A stretch of DNA of 36,922 bases, taken from the NCBI GenBank assembly GCA_910583775.1, contig CAJTYD010000018.1:1-36922 (forward strand), given 5' to 3'. The notes beneath the pieces were generated by a model that saw only the letters and a program-made list of their open reading frames with translations, had not been told where the DNA came from and made no database searches. This document shows positions 1 through 7,525 of this stretch, piece by piece. This stretch comes from an uncultured Muribaculaceae bacterium (GTDB taxonomy: Bacteria > Bacteroidota > Bacteroidia > Bacteroidales > Muribaculaceae). The translations under genes were made by a program, and so were the position numbers. Each line of letters opens with the position of its first letter. Positions within the stretch are counted from its first letter, which is position 1.

Positions 1-32
1 TGGGGTCGCGGGTTCGAGTCCCGTCCGCACCG
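1..32 (+). tRNA. tRNA 3' end, probably tRNA-Asp (partial)
   Basis: The window opens inside a tRNA. The T-arm (stem 8-12 / 20-24 around a TTCGAGT loop at 13-19) is followed by the acceptor 3' strand at 25-31 and a G discriminator at 32. The next bases are CCG, so CCA is not encoded. The T-arm with the GGGGTCGCGGG lead-in matches the 3' half of bacterial tRNA-Asp, and G73 fits. The anticodon lies outside the window, so the identity is inferred. Confidence 0.75.
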
Positions 33-45
33 CCGAGGAGAGAGG

Positions 46-87
46 AAGAGCAGCAGTGTAAACTTAGGTTTCCTGCTGCTCTTTTTT
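46..87 (+). terminator. Intrinsic terminator after the tRNA
   Basis: An 11-bp perfect stem (46-56 with 73-83, core GAGCAGCAG/CTGCTGCTC) and a 16-nt loop are followed by a T run through 87. It should end the tRNA transcript about 14 nt past the tRNA and separate it from aroQ. Confidence 0.85.
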
Positions 88-114
88 CGTATTTATTCAT
101 ACCCATTGAATCCC

Positions 115-549
115 ATGAATGTACTGATTATCAACGGTCCGAATCTCAACATTCTCGGCCGAAGAAATCCGGAGATCTACGGCGCCGAGACGTTTGAGGA
201 GACTTTCGAACGTCTTCAGGAGAAATTCCCCGACGATTCGCTGATATATTTTCAGAGCAACTGCGAGGGCGCCATCATCGATTTCATCCAGCAGAACGCC
301 TGTAAAGAGAGTGTGGCCGGCATCGTGATCAATCCCGGCGCGTACGCACATTATTCCTATGCGATTGCTGACTCACTTGCCGATGCTCCTGTCCCCGCCG
401 CCGAAGTGCATATCTCCAACATCCATGCCCGCGAGAGCTTCCGGTCTAAATCAGTCACGGCTCCCTCCTGCAAGGCCGTTTTCTGCGGCTGCGGCAGAAA
501 GGGATATGAATATGCCGTTGATTTCATCCTAAGCTTAGCAAAAGCCTGA
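115..549 (+). CDS. aroQ: 3-dehydroquinate dehydratase, type II
   Basis: Cytoplasmic enzyme of the shikimate pathway converting 3-dehydroquinate to 3-dehydroshikimate. From the ATG at 115 it is 144 residues, normal for the small dodecameric type II family. Family motifs are all visible: NGPNLN (7-12), R17 and catalytic Y22 on the lid loop, QSNCEG (47-52), INPGAY (72-77) with H79, EVHISN (97-102) with catalytic H99, and R106. An in-frame TTG at 106 would add three residues, but ATG 115 gives the usual family N terminus (MNVLIINGPN). Only 6 nt separate its stop from the next ATG, so it is probably co-transcribed with the methyltransferase. C50 replaces the His often seen in QSNHEG; this position varies in the family. 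Identification is firm. Confidence 0.96.
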   Translation: MNVLIINGPNLNILGRRNPEIYGAETFEETFERLQEKFPDDSLIYFQSNCEGAIIDFIQQNACKESVAGIVINPGAYAHYSYAIADSLADAPVPAAEVHISNIHARESFRSKSVTAPSCKAVFCGCGRKGYEYAVDFILSLAKA

Positions 550-555
550 CGCCCG

Positions 556-1191
556 ATGGACCTCGCTCTTGACGAATATGTGGAGGCGCACATCGATCCG
601 CAACCGGAGCATCTTCTTCGTATCGACCGGCAGACGAATCTCAAGCTGCTGAACGGCCGTATGTGTTCCGGCCATCTGCAAGGCCGGCTTCTCTCCATGC
701 TTGTACGGATGATCAATCCCTTGCGCGTTCTCGAGCTCGGAACGTTCTCCGGTTATTCCGCCATCTGTATGGCTGAGGCCATGAAGCCGGAGTCGACACT
801 CGACACCATCGAGATCGACGACGAGCTCGAAGAGACAATCCGCCGGAATATCTCTACATCGCCCGCTTCTGAAAAGATACGACTCCATATCGGCGACGCC
901 GTGGAGATACTGAAGGAATTCGCGCCGGATACCTTCGATCTGGTCTTTATCGATGCCGACAAACGGATTTATTCGGAATATTACCGGCTCGTGTTCCCGC
1001 TTGTCAGGGCAGGAGGATACATCATCGCCGACAACACGCTCTGGGGCGGGCACGTGATAGATCCGAAAGGGGAGCGCGACCCGCAGACAAGAGGCATCCT
1101 CGAATTCAACCGCCTCGTCGCCGACGACAGCAGAGTGGAGAAGGTGATAATTCCCATCCGCGACGGTCTGACGCTCATTCGCAAACTTTAA
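556..1191 (+). CDS. Class I SAM-dependent O-methyltransferase (family 3, TrmR/CCoAOMT-like)
   Basis: A 211-residue cytoplasmic methyltransferase of the O-methyltransferase 3 family. Visible motifs are the SAM-binding motif I VLELGTFSGYS (about residues 57-67), the acidic loop DTIEIDDE (about 93-100), the metal and substrate region FDLVFIDADK (about 127-136) and DNTLWGG (about 157-163). The family includes caffeoyl-CoA O-methyltransferases and the tRNA 5-hydroxyuridine methyltransferase TrmR (YrrM). In a bacterium without lignin chemistry the tRNA role is the likelier one, but the sequence cannot decide it. It starts 6 nt after aroQ and precedes rbfA, which would suit a translation-related job. 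Confidence 0.9.
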   Translation: MDLALDEYVEAHIDPQPEHLLRIDRQTNLKLLNGRMCSGHLQGRLLSMLVRMINPLRVLELGTFSGYSAICMAEAMKPESTLDTIEIDDELEETIRRNISTSPASEKIRLHIGDAVEILKEFAPDTFDLVFIDADKRIYSEYYRLVFPLVRAGGYIIADNTLWGGHVIDPKGERDPQTRGILEFNRLVADDSRVEKVIIPIRDGLTLIRKL

Positions 1192-1192
1192 A

Positions 1193-1200
1193 TACTTTTG
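1193..1200 (+). promoter_or_regulatory. Possible -7 element for rbfA-lolE
   Basis: TACTTTTG matches the Bacteroidetes -7 consensus TAnnTTTG, directly after the methyltransferase stop and about 70 nt before rbfA. There is no good TTTG at the -33 distance (only TCTG at 1167-1170, spacer 22), so the call is tentative. Confidence 0.35.
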
Positions 1201-1271
1201 AATGTTGAATTATTAATGGTACTTAATGCACCAATAATGATTACTAATTACTAATTGCCAATTGATAAAAG

Positions 1272-1655
1272 ATGGAAGGTAAAAGACAAGCTAAAATATC
1301 AAGGCTGATCCAGAGGGAACTCAGCGAGATTTTTCGCCGTCAGACGGCGATGATGGGCAATGTGCTCGTTTCTGTGAGCGAAGTGCGCGTATCGCCTGAT
1401 CTGAGTATCGCCAAGGCATATCTAAGCATTTTCCCTCCGGAAAAGTCGGAAGAGATCATAAAGAATATAAAGGCGCAGTCGAAAACCGTAAGATATGAGC
1501 TGGCACAGGCCGTGAAAAGCGTTTTGCGCAAATGCCCCGACCTGCAGTTTTATCTTGACGACTCTCTCGACTACATAGAGAATATCGACCGACTTCTTGC
1601 TGCCGACAAGAAACCGGCAGAAACTCCTGAAACACCCGCCGAGCCCGAGAAATGA
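1272..1655 (+). CDS. rbfA: Ribosome-binding factor A
   Basis: A 127-residue RbfA homologue, a single KH-like domain protein that binds the 30S subunit and helps 16S rRNA 5'-end maturation and cold adaptation. The N terminus RQAKISRLIQRELSEIF and the central VSVSEVRVSPDLSIAKAYLS segment are characteristic, as is the C-terminal PDLQFYLDDSLDYIENID. A short proline/glutamate-rich tail (PAETPETPAEPEK) follows the domain. The ATG at 1272 gives the normal start. It overlaps the next gene by 4 nt (ATGA), indicating translational coupling. An AT-rich 80-nt gap with no gene lies upstream. Confidence 0.95.
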   Translation: MEGKRQAKISRLIQRELSEIFRRQTAMMGNVLVSVSEVRVSPDLSIAKAYLSIFPPEKSEEIIKNIKAQSKTVRYELAQAVKSVLRKCPDLQFYLDDSLDYIENIDRLLAADKKPAETPETPAEPEK

Positions 1656-2875
1656 AAATTTCCCTGCCTGCCGCCGTGGCATGGCGTTATCTATGGTCGA
1701 AAAAATCGCATAGCGCAGTAGGAACCATCTCCGTGATTTCGGTCTGCGGCATGGCTGTCGCCGCCGCCGCGATCATCTGCGTGCTTTCCGTGTTCAACGG
1801 CTTCAAGGCCGTGATCGCGGAACGTCTCGACACGCTCACTCCCGACGTAATCGTCACTCCGGCTAAGGGGAAAGTATTCGACGACGCCGAAAGTCTGGCG
1901 ACCCGCATCAGCAAAATGACTGAAGTCGAGATTGCCTCGCCTACATTAACCGACAATGCTCTTGTCATATTCAATACCAGCGAGATACCGGTGCTTCTAA
2001 AAGGGGTGGTCAGACCGGAATATGAAAGAATCACATCCGTCCGCAGCCTACTTGTTGATTCGGCGGTGAACAGATCGGCTGAGAGCGGCGCGCTCATGTC
2101 GATAGGTGCGGCCTCACGGCTTGCCGCCGTGGCCGGCGAGAAGCTATTGCTCTTCACGCCCCGGCGCGAGGGCCGGCTGAATCCCGCCAATCCCGCCGCC
2201 TCTTTCCTTACCGACTCAATGCCTGTCGAGGCCATATTCCGCACGCAGCAGTCGGATTTCGACGACAACCTCGTGATCGTCGACATAGAGACGGCCCGTC
2301 GGCTTCTGCAGTATGACGCCGAGGCGTCGGCGATCGAAGTGAAGGCAGCTCCCGGAGTTGATCCCGCTAAACTCGCCGGAAAGATATCGGCCGCTGTCGG
2401 CGACGGATTCATCGTCAAAGACCGCATCCGCCAGCAGGAGATGAACTTCCGGATGGTCTCTATTGAGAAATGGGTATCTTTCCTTCTTCTCTTTTTTATC
2501 CTGGTCATAGCCTCGTTCAACATCATATCCTCGCTTTCGATGCTCGTGCTCGACAAACAGCGCAATCTCTCCACATTCATGGCCATGGGGCTGTCGCGGT
2601 CAGAGACAGGAGCCATCTTCTGGTGGGAGAGCATATACGTGGCCCTCATAGGAGGTTTCTCCGGAATTGTGCTTGGCTCCGGACTCGTATTGCTTCAGCA
2701 GCATTCCGGACTTATAAAGATCTATAGCGACGCCTTTGAATCTACTCCTTATCCCGTTGCTCTCGAAGGGGGCGACATCATGGTCACGCTTGTGCCGATA
2801 GTCGTCATCGCCCTCGCAGCGGCCTGGGTAACTTCCGCCTTTGCCCGCAACCGGAGTCACGATCGTCCGGCCTGA
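1652..2875 (+). CDS. ABC transporter permease, LolC/LolE (FtsX) family
   Basis: A 407-residue inner membrane permease. The layout is that of LolC/E: a first membrane segment near residues 20-47 (VISVCGMAVAAAAIICVLSVFNGF), a large periplasmic MacB-like domain of about 220 residues, then three FtsX-domain membrane helices toward the C terminus (around 270-300, 320-350 and 370-395). The signature NIISSLSMLVLDKQRNLSTF between helices 2 and 3 is typical. Such proteins, with a LolD ATPase, release lipoproteins from the inner membrane toward the outer membrane. No ATPase gene is adjacent, so the partner must be elsewhere. Overlap with rbfA by 4 nt implies coupled translation. The lipoprotein-release role is inferred from the family. 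Confidence 0.88.
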   Translation: MKISLPAAVAWRYLWSKKSHSAVGTISVISVCGMAVAAAAIICVLSVFNGFKAVIAERLDTLTPDVIVTPAKGKVFDDAESLATRISKMTEVEIASPTLTDNALVIFNTSEIPVLLKGVVRPEYERITSVRSLLVDSAVNRSAESGALMSIGAASRLAAVAGEKLLLFTPRREGRLNPANPAASFLTDSMPVEAIFRTQQSDFDDNLVIVDIETARRLLQYDAEASAIEVKAAPGVDPAKLAGKISAAVGDGFIVKDRIRQQEMNFRMVSIEKWVSFLLLFFILVIASFNIISSLSMLVLDKQRNLSTFMAMGLSRSETGAIFWWESIYVALIGGFSGIVLGSGLVLLQQHSGLIKIYSDAFESTPYPVALEGGDIMVTLVPIVVIALAAAWVTSAFARNRSHDRPA

Positions 2876-2933
2876 TCTGGCAATATGATAAAATTATACT
2901 ATCTTTTTACATTTTATATTATCTAAAAGGCAT

Positions 2934-2958
2934 GTTTTATAACATTTTGCTATAAAAC
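2934..2958. repeat. Perfect 8-bp inverted repeat upstream of the lrp promoter
   Basis: GTTTTATA (2934-2941) and TATAAAAC (2951-2958) are exact reverse complements around a 9-nt spacer, ending 12 nt before the -33 element of the lrp-like gene. There is no T run as a terminator would need. A regulator site, possibly for autoregulation by the Lrp-like protein, is the more natural reading, but this is inference. Confidence 0.45.
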
Positions 2959-2970
2959 CACCGCATTTTG

Positions 2971-3002
2971 TTTGTTTATTTCCTCAGTTAGTCGTAATTT
3001 TG
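2971..3002 (+). promoter_or_regulatory. Bacteroidetes sigma-A promoter for the lrp-yfhO-xerD operon
   Basis: TTTG (2971-2974), a 20-nt spacer and TAATTTTG (2995-3002) match both halves of the TTTG/TAnnTTTG consensus at standard spacing. Transcription should start around 3007-3010, giving a leader of about 20 nt before the ATG at 3029. Confidence 0.8.
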
Positions 3003-3028
3003 CATAAAATTTTCAACTGATTAACGAG

Positions 3029-3502
3029 ATGGAAAAAATCGATAACCTTGATAAGAAAATCCTTAGTATAATAATGCAGAACGCGCGAATCCCTTCCAAA
3101 GACGTGGCAGTGCAATGCGGGGTCTCGCGCGCGGCGATTCATCAGCGTATCCAGCGGCTCATCGATATGAAGGTGATCACCGGATCGGGATATACGGTCA
3201 ATCCCAAGATGCTTGGCTTCAATACGTGTACTTATGTAGGAGTGCGCCTTGAGAAAGGTTCGATGTATCGCGAGGTGGTGAAGGAATTCGACAAGATTCC
3301 CGAAGTGGTGGAATGCCATTTCACAACCGGGCCCTACTCGATGCTCATAAAGGTTTACGCCCAGGACAACCAGCATCTCATGCAGTTGCTCAACGACCGG
3401 ATCCAGCATATCCCCGGCGTGACCGAGACCGAGACCCTCATCTCGCTGGAGCAGAGCATGAACCGACAGATTAATGTAGAATACGACGCCGAGGAGGCCT
3501 GA
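3029..3502 (+). CDS. Lrp/AsnC family transcriptional regulator
   Basis: A 157-residue regulator with an N-terminal winged helix-turn-helix (MEKIDNLDKKILSIIMQNAR start, then VAVQCGVSRAAIHQRIQRL as the recognition region) and a C-terminal RAM ligand-binding and oligomerisation domain (about residues 68-150, including VVECHFTTGPYSMLIKVYA). Family members respond to amino acids and act as dimers to octamers. It has its own consensus promoter and heads an operon with yfhO 24 nt downstream. An inverted repeat just upstream of the promoter could be an autoregulatory site. Effector and targets cannot be read from sequence. Confidence 0.92.
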   Translation: MEKIDNLDKKILSIIMQNARIPSKDVAVQCGVSRAAIHQRIQRLIDMKVITGSGYTVNPKMLGFNTCTYVGVRLEKGSMYREVVKEFDKIPEVVECHFTTGPYSMLIKVYAQDNQHLMQLLNDRIQHIPGVTETETLISLEQSMNRQINVEYDAEEA

Positions 3503-3525
3503 CCCCTCGGAATAACATATCAGAG

Positions 3526-5994
3526 ATGGAATCCAAAACAAAAAAAAGATTTATCTTTTCAATAGCGGCTGTGGCGTTTCTTGCCCTGACCGCCTTTCTT
3601 TTTTTCTTCCCCGACGACGTGGAGGGGAACGTGCTGCAGCAGCATGACATCCAGCAGGGAATCGCAAACGGTCAGGAGGGCAAGGCCTTCCATGAGGCTA
3701 CCGGCGAGACCACACGCTGGACCAACTCGCTTTTCGGCGGAATGCCCAATTTCCAGATAGCGCCGTCGTATCCTGCCGGGAAAGCTCTCGACTGGATAGG
3801 GAAGGCGTTCGGACTCGGGCTCCCTTCGCCGGCGAATCTGCTGTTCGCCATGATGTTCGGATTCTTCATCATGTGTCTCTGCATGAAGATGAAATGGTAT
3901 AACGCCCTTTTCGCAGCTATCGCCTGGGGATTCTCGTCATACTTCATCATAATAATAGGGGCCGGGCATATCTGGAAATTCGTCACGCTCGCCTACATCC
4001 CGCCCACCATCGGAGGCATCGTGCTTTGCTACAGAGGCAAATATCTGCCGGGAACGGCTTTGGCGGCACTCTTCGGCGCCCTGCAGCTGCAGAGCAACCA
4101 TCCGCAGATGTCATATTACTTCATGTTCGTGATTCTGGCGATGGTTCTCGCATGGTTATGGACGGCCATAAAGACAAAGAAGACGGCGCAGTGGGGTATA
4201 GCAACGGGCTGCATCTTCGTGGCCGGAGCGCTCGCGGTGGCGGCCAATTCGCCGAGCCTTTACAACTCGCTTGAATACTCGAAGGAGACCGTGAGAGGCC
4301 GCGCCACTGACCTTACCGTCAAATCGGGCGACCAGACCGGAGGCATGAGCCGCAACGCCATCACCCAGTGGAGCTATGGTATCGACGAGACATTCTCCCT
4401 GCTTATCCCCAATGTCAAGGGCGGCGCAACAATCATTCCCGTGGCAGGCGAGTCGCAGCTTCTTCCCGTAACCGATACCGACAAGGCCGAGGAGCTCCAG
4501 CTAATGCCCGAAGAAAGACAGTTCCTCACCCAGTTCCCGCAATATTTCGGCAACCAGCCGATGACCAACGGGCCCGTCTATGTGGGAGCCTTCGTGCTTC
4601 TGCTCGCAATCCTCGCTCTCTTCACGGTGGATTCCCCAATGAAATGGGCGCTCTTCGGCGTCTCCATCCTCGCCATCCTTCTCTCCTGGGGACATAATTT
4701 CGATGCTTTCACCAACTTCTTTATCGACCACTTCCCGGGCTACAATAAATTCCGGGCCGTGTCGAGCATCCTGGTGATCGTTGAGTTCACCATACCGTTG
4801 CTTGCGGTCATGGCGGTAGCGAAGATCATCGACACTCCCGACTATCTGGCGAAATTCCGCTGGGTGCTCTATGCGGTGGGAGGAATCGGGGTCCTCGTCT
4901 GCTTCTTAGGCTGGGTGGCTCCCTCGGTATTCGGCGATCCCTTCAGCGCCGGAGAGGTCGAGGCCCTCAACTCAGTCGGAGCCTTCTCAAATCCGCAGTA
5001 TTACAACATCATCAACGCCATCCGCGAGACGCGTCTCTCGCTCGTTTCGGGCGATTCGCTGCGCTCGCTGATCTTCATCCTCCTTGCGGGAATGATAATG
5101 TTCCTTTATTTCAAGGGAGCGGTGAAGAACAAGGCTGTATTCGTCTGCATGCTTTCGGCGCTCGCGCTCATCGACCTCTTCATGGTCGACAAGCGTTATG
5201 TGAACAGCGATAATTTCACCCAGCCGCTAACAAACGACGAAACCTTCAAGAAAACCGCCGCCGACGAAGCCATTCTCAAGGATACATCTAATTATAGGGT
5301 ATTCGATATCCAGGGACTCTCTTCCGCGCGTTCCTCCTATTTCCACAAGACAATCGGAGGCTATCACGCCGCCAAACTCACCCGTTACAACGACCTTCTG
5401 GAGCATCAGATCTCTAAAGGCAATATGGGGGTGCTCAATATGCTCAACGCCAAATATTTCCTCAGCGGAGAGCAGTATGAGGTAAACCCGGACGCTCTGG
5501 GTAACGCCTGGTGGATTCAGAAGCTCGACTATGTCGACAACGCCGACAGAGAGATGGCGGCTCTCGACTCGCTTGACACCGCCACGGCGGCCGTGGCCGA
5601 CAGGAAATTCCAGTCCACCCTGGGCAACGCCCTGCCCAAGTCTCCCGGCGACACCATCTACGAGACGACTTATGCTCCCAATCGCCTTACCTACAAGGCG
5701 CGGTCTGCAAAGGGAGGAGTGGCCGTCTTCAGCGAGGTCTATTTCCCTTGGGGCTGGAAGGCCACAATCGATGGCAAAGAAGCTTCGATCGCCCGTGTGA
5801 ACTATGTGCTGAGAGCCCTCCGCATTCCCGCCGGCTCTCATGACATTGTATTCACATTCGACCCCGAATCGACGAAGGTTACCAATACGCTTTCGGTCAT
5901 AGCCATCACGATAATCTATGTGCTTGCCGCCGGTGCTCTCGCCCTTGTGGTAGTACGCCTCCGGGGCAAGAAGAGAAAGGAGGAAGCGCGCTGA
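3526..5994 (+). CDS. YfhO family multi-spanning membrane protein
   Basis: An 822-residue inner membrane protein of the YfhO family (GT-C-like fold, roughly a dozen membrane helices). After a first helix (about 9-28) comes a large loop with the acidic LQQHDIQQG segment. Helices then alternate to about residue 555, followed by a soluble region and a final helix near 785-810. The C-terminal soluble part carries the family signature (SEVYFPWGWKATIDGKE, then RALRIPAGSHDIVFTFDP). Characterised relatives in Firmicutes take part in glycosylating cell-surface polymers. The donor and acceptor here are unknown. Its stop codon overlaps the next ATG by 1 nt (TGATG), so translation of the following gene is probably coupled. 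Confidence 0.88.
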   Translation: MESKTKKRFIFSIAAVAFLALTAFLFFFPDDVEGNVLQQHDIQQGIANGQEGKAFHEATGETTRWTNSLFGGMPNFQIAPSYPAGKALDWIGKAFGLGLPSPANLLFAMMFGFFIMCLCMKMKWYNALFAAIAWGFSSYFIIIIGAGHIWKFVTLAYIPPTIGGIVLCYRGKYLPGTALAALFGALQLQSNHPQMSYYFMFVILAMVLAWLWTAIKTKKTAQWGIATGCIFVAGALAVAANSPSLYNSLEYSKETVRGRATDLTVKSGDQTGGMSRNAITQWSYGIDETFSLLIPNVKGGATIIPVAGESQLLPVTDTDKAEELQLMPEERQFLTQFPQYFGNQPMTNGPVYVGAFVLLLAILALFTVDSPMKWALFGVSILAILLSWGHNFDAFTNFFIDHFPGYNKFRAVSSILVIVEFTIPLLAVMAVAKIIDTPDYLAKFRWVLYAVGGIGVLVCFLGWVAPSVFGDPFSAGEVEALNSVGAFSNPQYYNIINAIRETRLSLVSGDSLRSLIFILLAGMIMFLYFKGAVKNKAVFVCMLSALALIDLFMVDKRYVNSDNFTQPLTNDETFKKTAADEAILKDTSNYRVFDIQGLSSARSSYFHKTIGGYHAAKLTRYNDLLEHQISKGNMGVLNMLNAKYFLSGEQYEVNPDALGNAWWIQKLDYVDNADREMAALDSLDTATAAVADRKFQSTLGNALPKSPGDTIYETTYAPNRLTYKARSAKGGVAVFSEVYFPWGWKATIDGKEASIARVNYVLRALRIPAGSHDIVFTFDPESTKVTNTLSVIAITIIYVLAAGALALVVVRLRGKKRKEEAR

Positions 5995-6533
5995 TGTTTT
6001 CTTTCAGACGCTGGAGAAACACCCGCGGGTTCGGAGTCCATTCTCCTTTCGGCTACGATCTGGCCAAGAGAGTGGTCCGCCCGGGAAAAGATTATTCTTT
6101 CTACGGCTACCCTGCTGTAGACGCGGCCTGCGCCAAAGACGGATGCTCTCACAGCGTGCGTCCGCAGGCAAGGATGCTTCTGCGCCTCGCAACGATGCTT
6201 GAGATCGAGTCTGCCTTCCTGCCGAAGGGAATACATCCGGCATTCCATGCCGCCCTCAAGTCGTCGAACGCGGCGATGCGGATCGAGCGAAGGCTCAAGG
6301 ATATCGAAGGCTGCCGTCTGCTCTGCGCCAAGGCCGATTTCATCCCTATTGAGACAATCAAGCGGCATCTCGCCGTATCAGGGAACGCCGTCGCTCTGCT
6401 CGATATCCCCGAGAACTGGGCCGATGAAATCTATGATTCAATGCAGAACGGCATCATGATCCGCGGGGAACGAAACATCATCTTCATCGCCCGAGACAAG
6501 ATGCAGAAGGTGGCATACGAGATGTCGATATGA
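5994..6533 (+). CDS. Small methyltransferase-like protein of unknown function
   Basis: A 179-residue protein. Its N terminus (RGFGVHSPFGYDLAKRVV, residues 11-28) resembles the HGVHSPFVFDL opening of a Bacteroidetes family usually annotated as class I SAM-dependent methyltransferase. The glycine-rich SAM motif I is not visible: where it would be expected there is RLATMLEIESAFLPKG. The protein is shorter than a full Rossmann methyltransferase, though a strand-like ALLDIPENW and a terminal NIIFIARD persist. It is therefore either a diverged member without SAM binding or a different small protein. It is tightly packed between yfhO (1-nt overlap) and xerD (4-nt overlap), which argues that it is expressed and not a relic. 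Confidence 0.75.
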   Translation: MFSFRRWRNTRGFGVHSPFGYDLAKRVVRPGKDYSFYGYPAVDAACAKDGCSHSVRPQARMLLRLATMLEIESAFLPKGIHPAFHAALKSSNAAMRIERRLKDIEGCRLLCAKADFIPIETIKRHLAVSGNAVALLDIPENWADEIYDSMQNGIMIRGERNIIFIARDKMQKVAYEMSI

Positions 6534-7453
6534 ACGAGTCGTTACGTCCGCTTAAGCCTTCGGATCAACTGCTCACCGATTTCTCGAACCATCTGATTCT
6601 CGAGCGTGGACTTTCGCGCAATACTCTCGACGGCTATCTGACCGACATCCGCCATCTTCTGGAGTTTCTTGAATCAAGAGAGGTTTCGCTCGCGGATGTC
6701 GATGAGCCGATGCTTCACGAATTTCTTTGTGTTGTCCGCGACATGGGGATCGGACCGCGTTCGCAGGCCCGTTTCATCTCCGGCATAAGGAGTTTCTTCC
6801 GCTTTCTGCGGATGGAGAATTATCTCGACAACGATCCGTGCGCGCTTCTGGAGGCTCCTCAGTTCGGAAAATCGCTCCCGGATGTTCTGTCGGTCGAGGA
6901 GATCGACTCCATGGAGGAGGCTCTTGACCCTGATAAGGATGAGACTCCCCGCAATCTCGCCATCATCGAGATGCTTTACGGCAGCGGGCTCCGGGTTTCC
7001 GAGCTTGTCGACCTTCGTCTGGGCGACATAAACGTTGAGGAGGGATACGTGATCATCACAGGAAAGGGAAACAAGCAGCGGCTTGTGCCTATGTCGGAAC
7101 GCTCGCTTTCGTTGATCGCTGAATATCTTCCGCTTCGCGCCCGCCTCAAGATCAAACCCGACAGCGCCGACATCCTTTTTCTCAACCGGCGCGGAAACCG
7201 GCTTACGCGCGTGATGGTCTTCTATATCATCCGCGATCTCGCTTCAGCTGCCGGAATCACCAAGAAGGTATCTCCCCACACGTTGCGGCATTCCTTCGCC
7301 ACCCATCTCCTCGAAGGAGGCGCCAATCTTCGCGCCATCCAGGAAATGCTTGGGCACGAGTCGATCGCCACGACTGAAATCTATGTGCATCTCGACCGCT
7401 CGCGGCTCCGGGAGGAGTTGCTCACCCACCATCCGCATTACCGCGACAGATAA
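6530..7453 (+). CDS. xerD: Tyrosine recombinase XerD (XerC/D family)
   Basis: A 307-residue site-specific recombinase. It has an N-terminal SAM-like core-binding domain (about 12-100) and a catalytic domain with the full set of residues: Arg in GSGLRVSEL, Lys in GKGNKQRLVP, HTLRHSFATHL (HxxR), LGHESIATTEIY with the second His, and the nucleophilic Tyr in EIYVHLD. Length and the close match to XerD signatures point to the chromosomal dimer-resolution enzyme acting at dif with FtsK, rather than a phage or transposon integrase. It overlaps the previous gene by 4 nt and is followed 7 nt later by a terminator, so it is the last gene of the lrp operon. Assignment to XerD rather than XerC is by resemblance only. 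Confidence 0.9.
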   Translation: MNESLRPLKPSDQLLTDFSNHLILERGLSRNTLDGYLTDIRHLLEFLESREVSLADVDEPMLHEFLCVVRDMGIGPRSQARFISGIRSFFRFLRMENYLDNDPCALLEAPQFGKSLPDVLSVEEIDSMEEALDPDKDETPRNLAIIEMLYGSGLRVSELVDLRLGDINVEEGYVIITGKGNKQRLVPMSERSLSLIAEYLPLRARLKIKPDSADILFLNRRGNRLTRVMVFYIIRDLASAAGITKKVSPHTLRHSFATHLLEGGANLRAIQEMLGHESIATTEIYVHLDRSRLREELLTHHPHYRDR

Positions 7454-7459
7454 AAAAAG

Positions 7460-7492
7460 ATCCGGCGTCTTTTCGACTGCCGGATATTTTTT
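7460..7492. terminator. Bidirectional terminator between xerD and galM
   Basis: A stem ATCCGGC-GTC (7460-7469) pairs with GAC-T-GCCGGAT (7475-7485, one bulged T). T6 follows on the plus strand (7487-7492), and A7 precedes it at 7452-7458, so the minus strand also gets a U tract. It can serve both the xerD operon and the opposing galactose operon. Confidence 0.85.
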
Positions 7493-7525
7493 ATCTGAGA
7501 ATTTTTCGGGATTTTCTTTTTGAAC

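Noticed and set aside
1203..1268. Hairpin terminator between the methyltransferase and rbfA
   Set aside because: Pairing ATTATT...AATAAT with TGGT/ACCA is imperfect, AT-rich and lacks a T run.
6530..7453. Integrase of a mobile element
   Set aside because: The protein has XerD-type length and motifs, sits coupled in an operon with core genes, and no attachment sites or mobile genes flank it.
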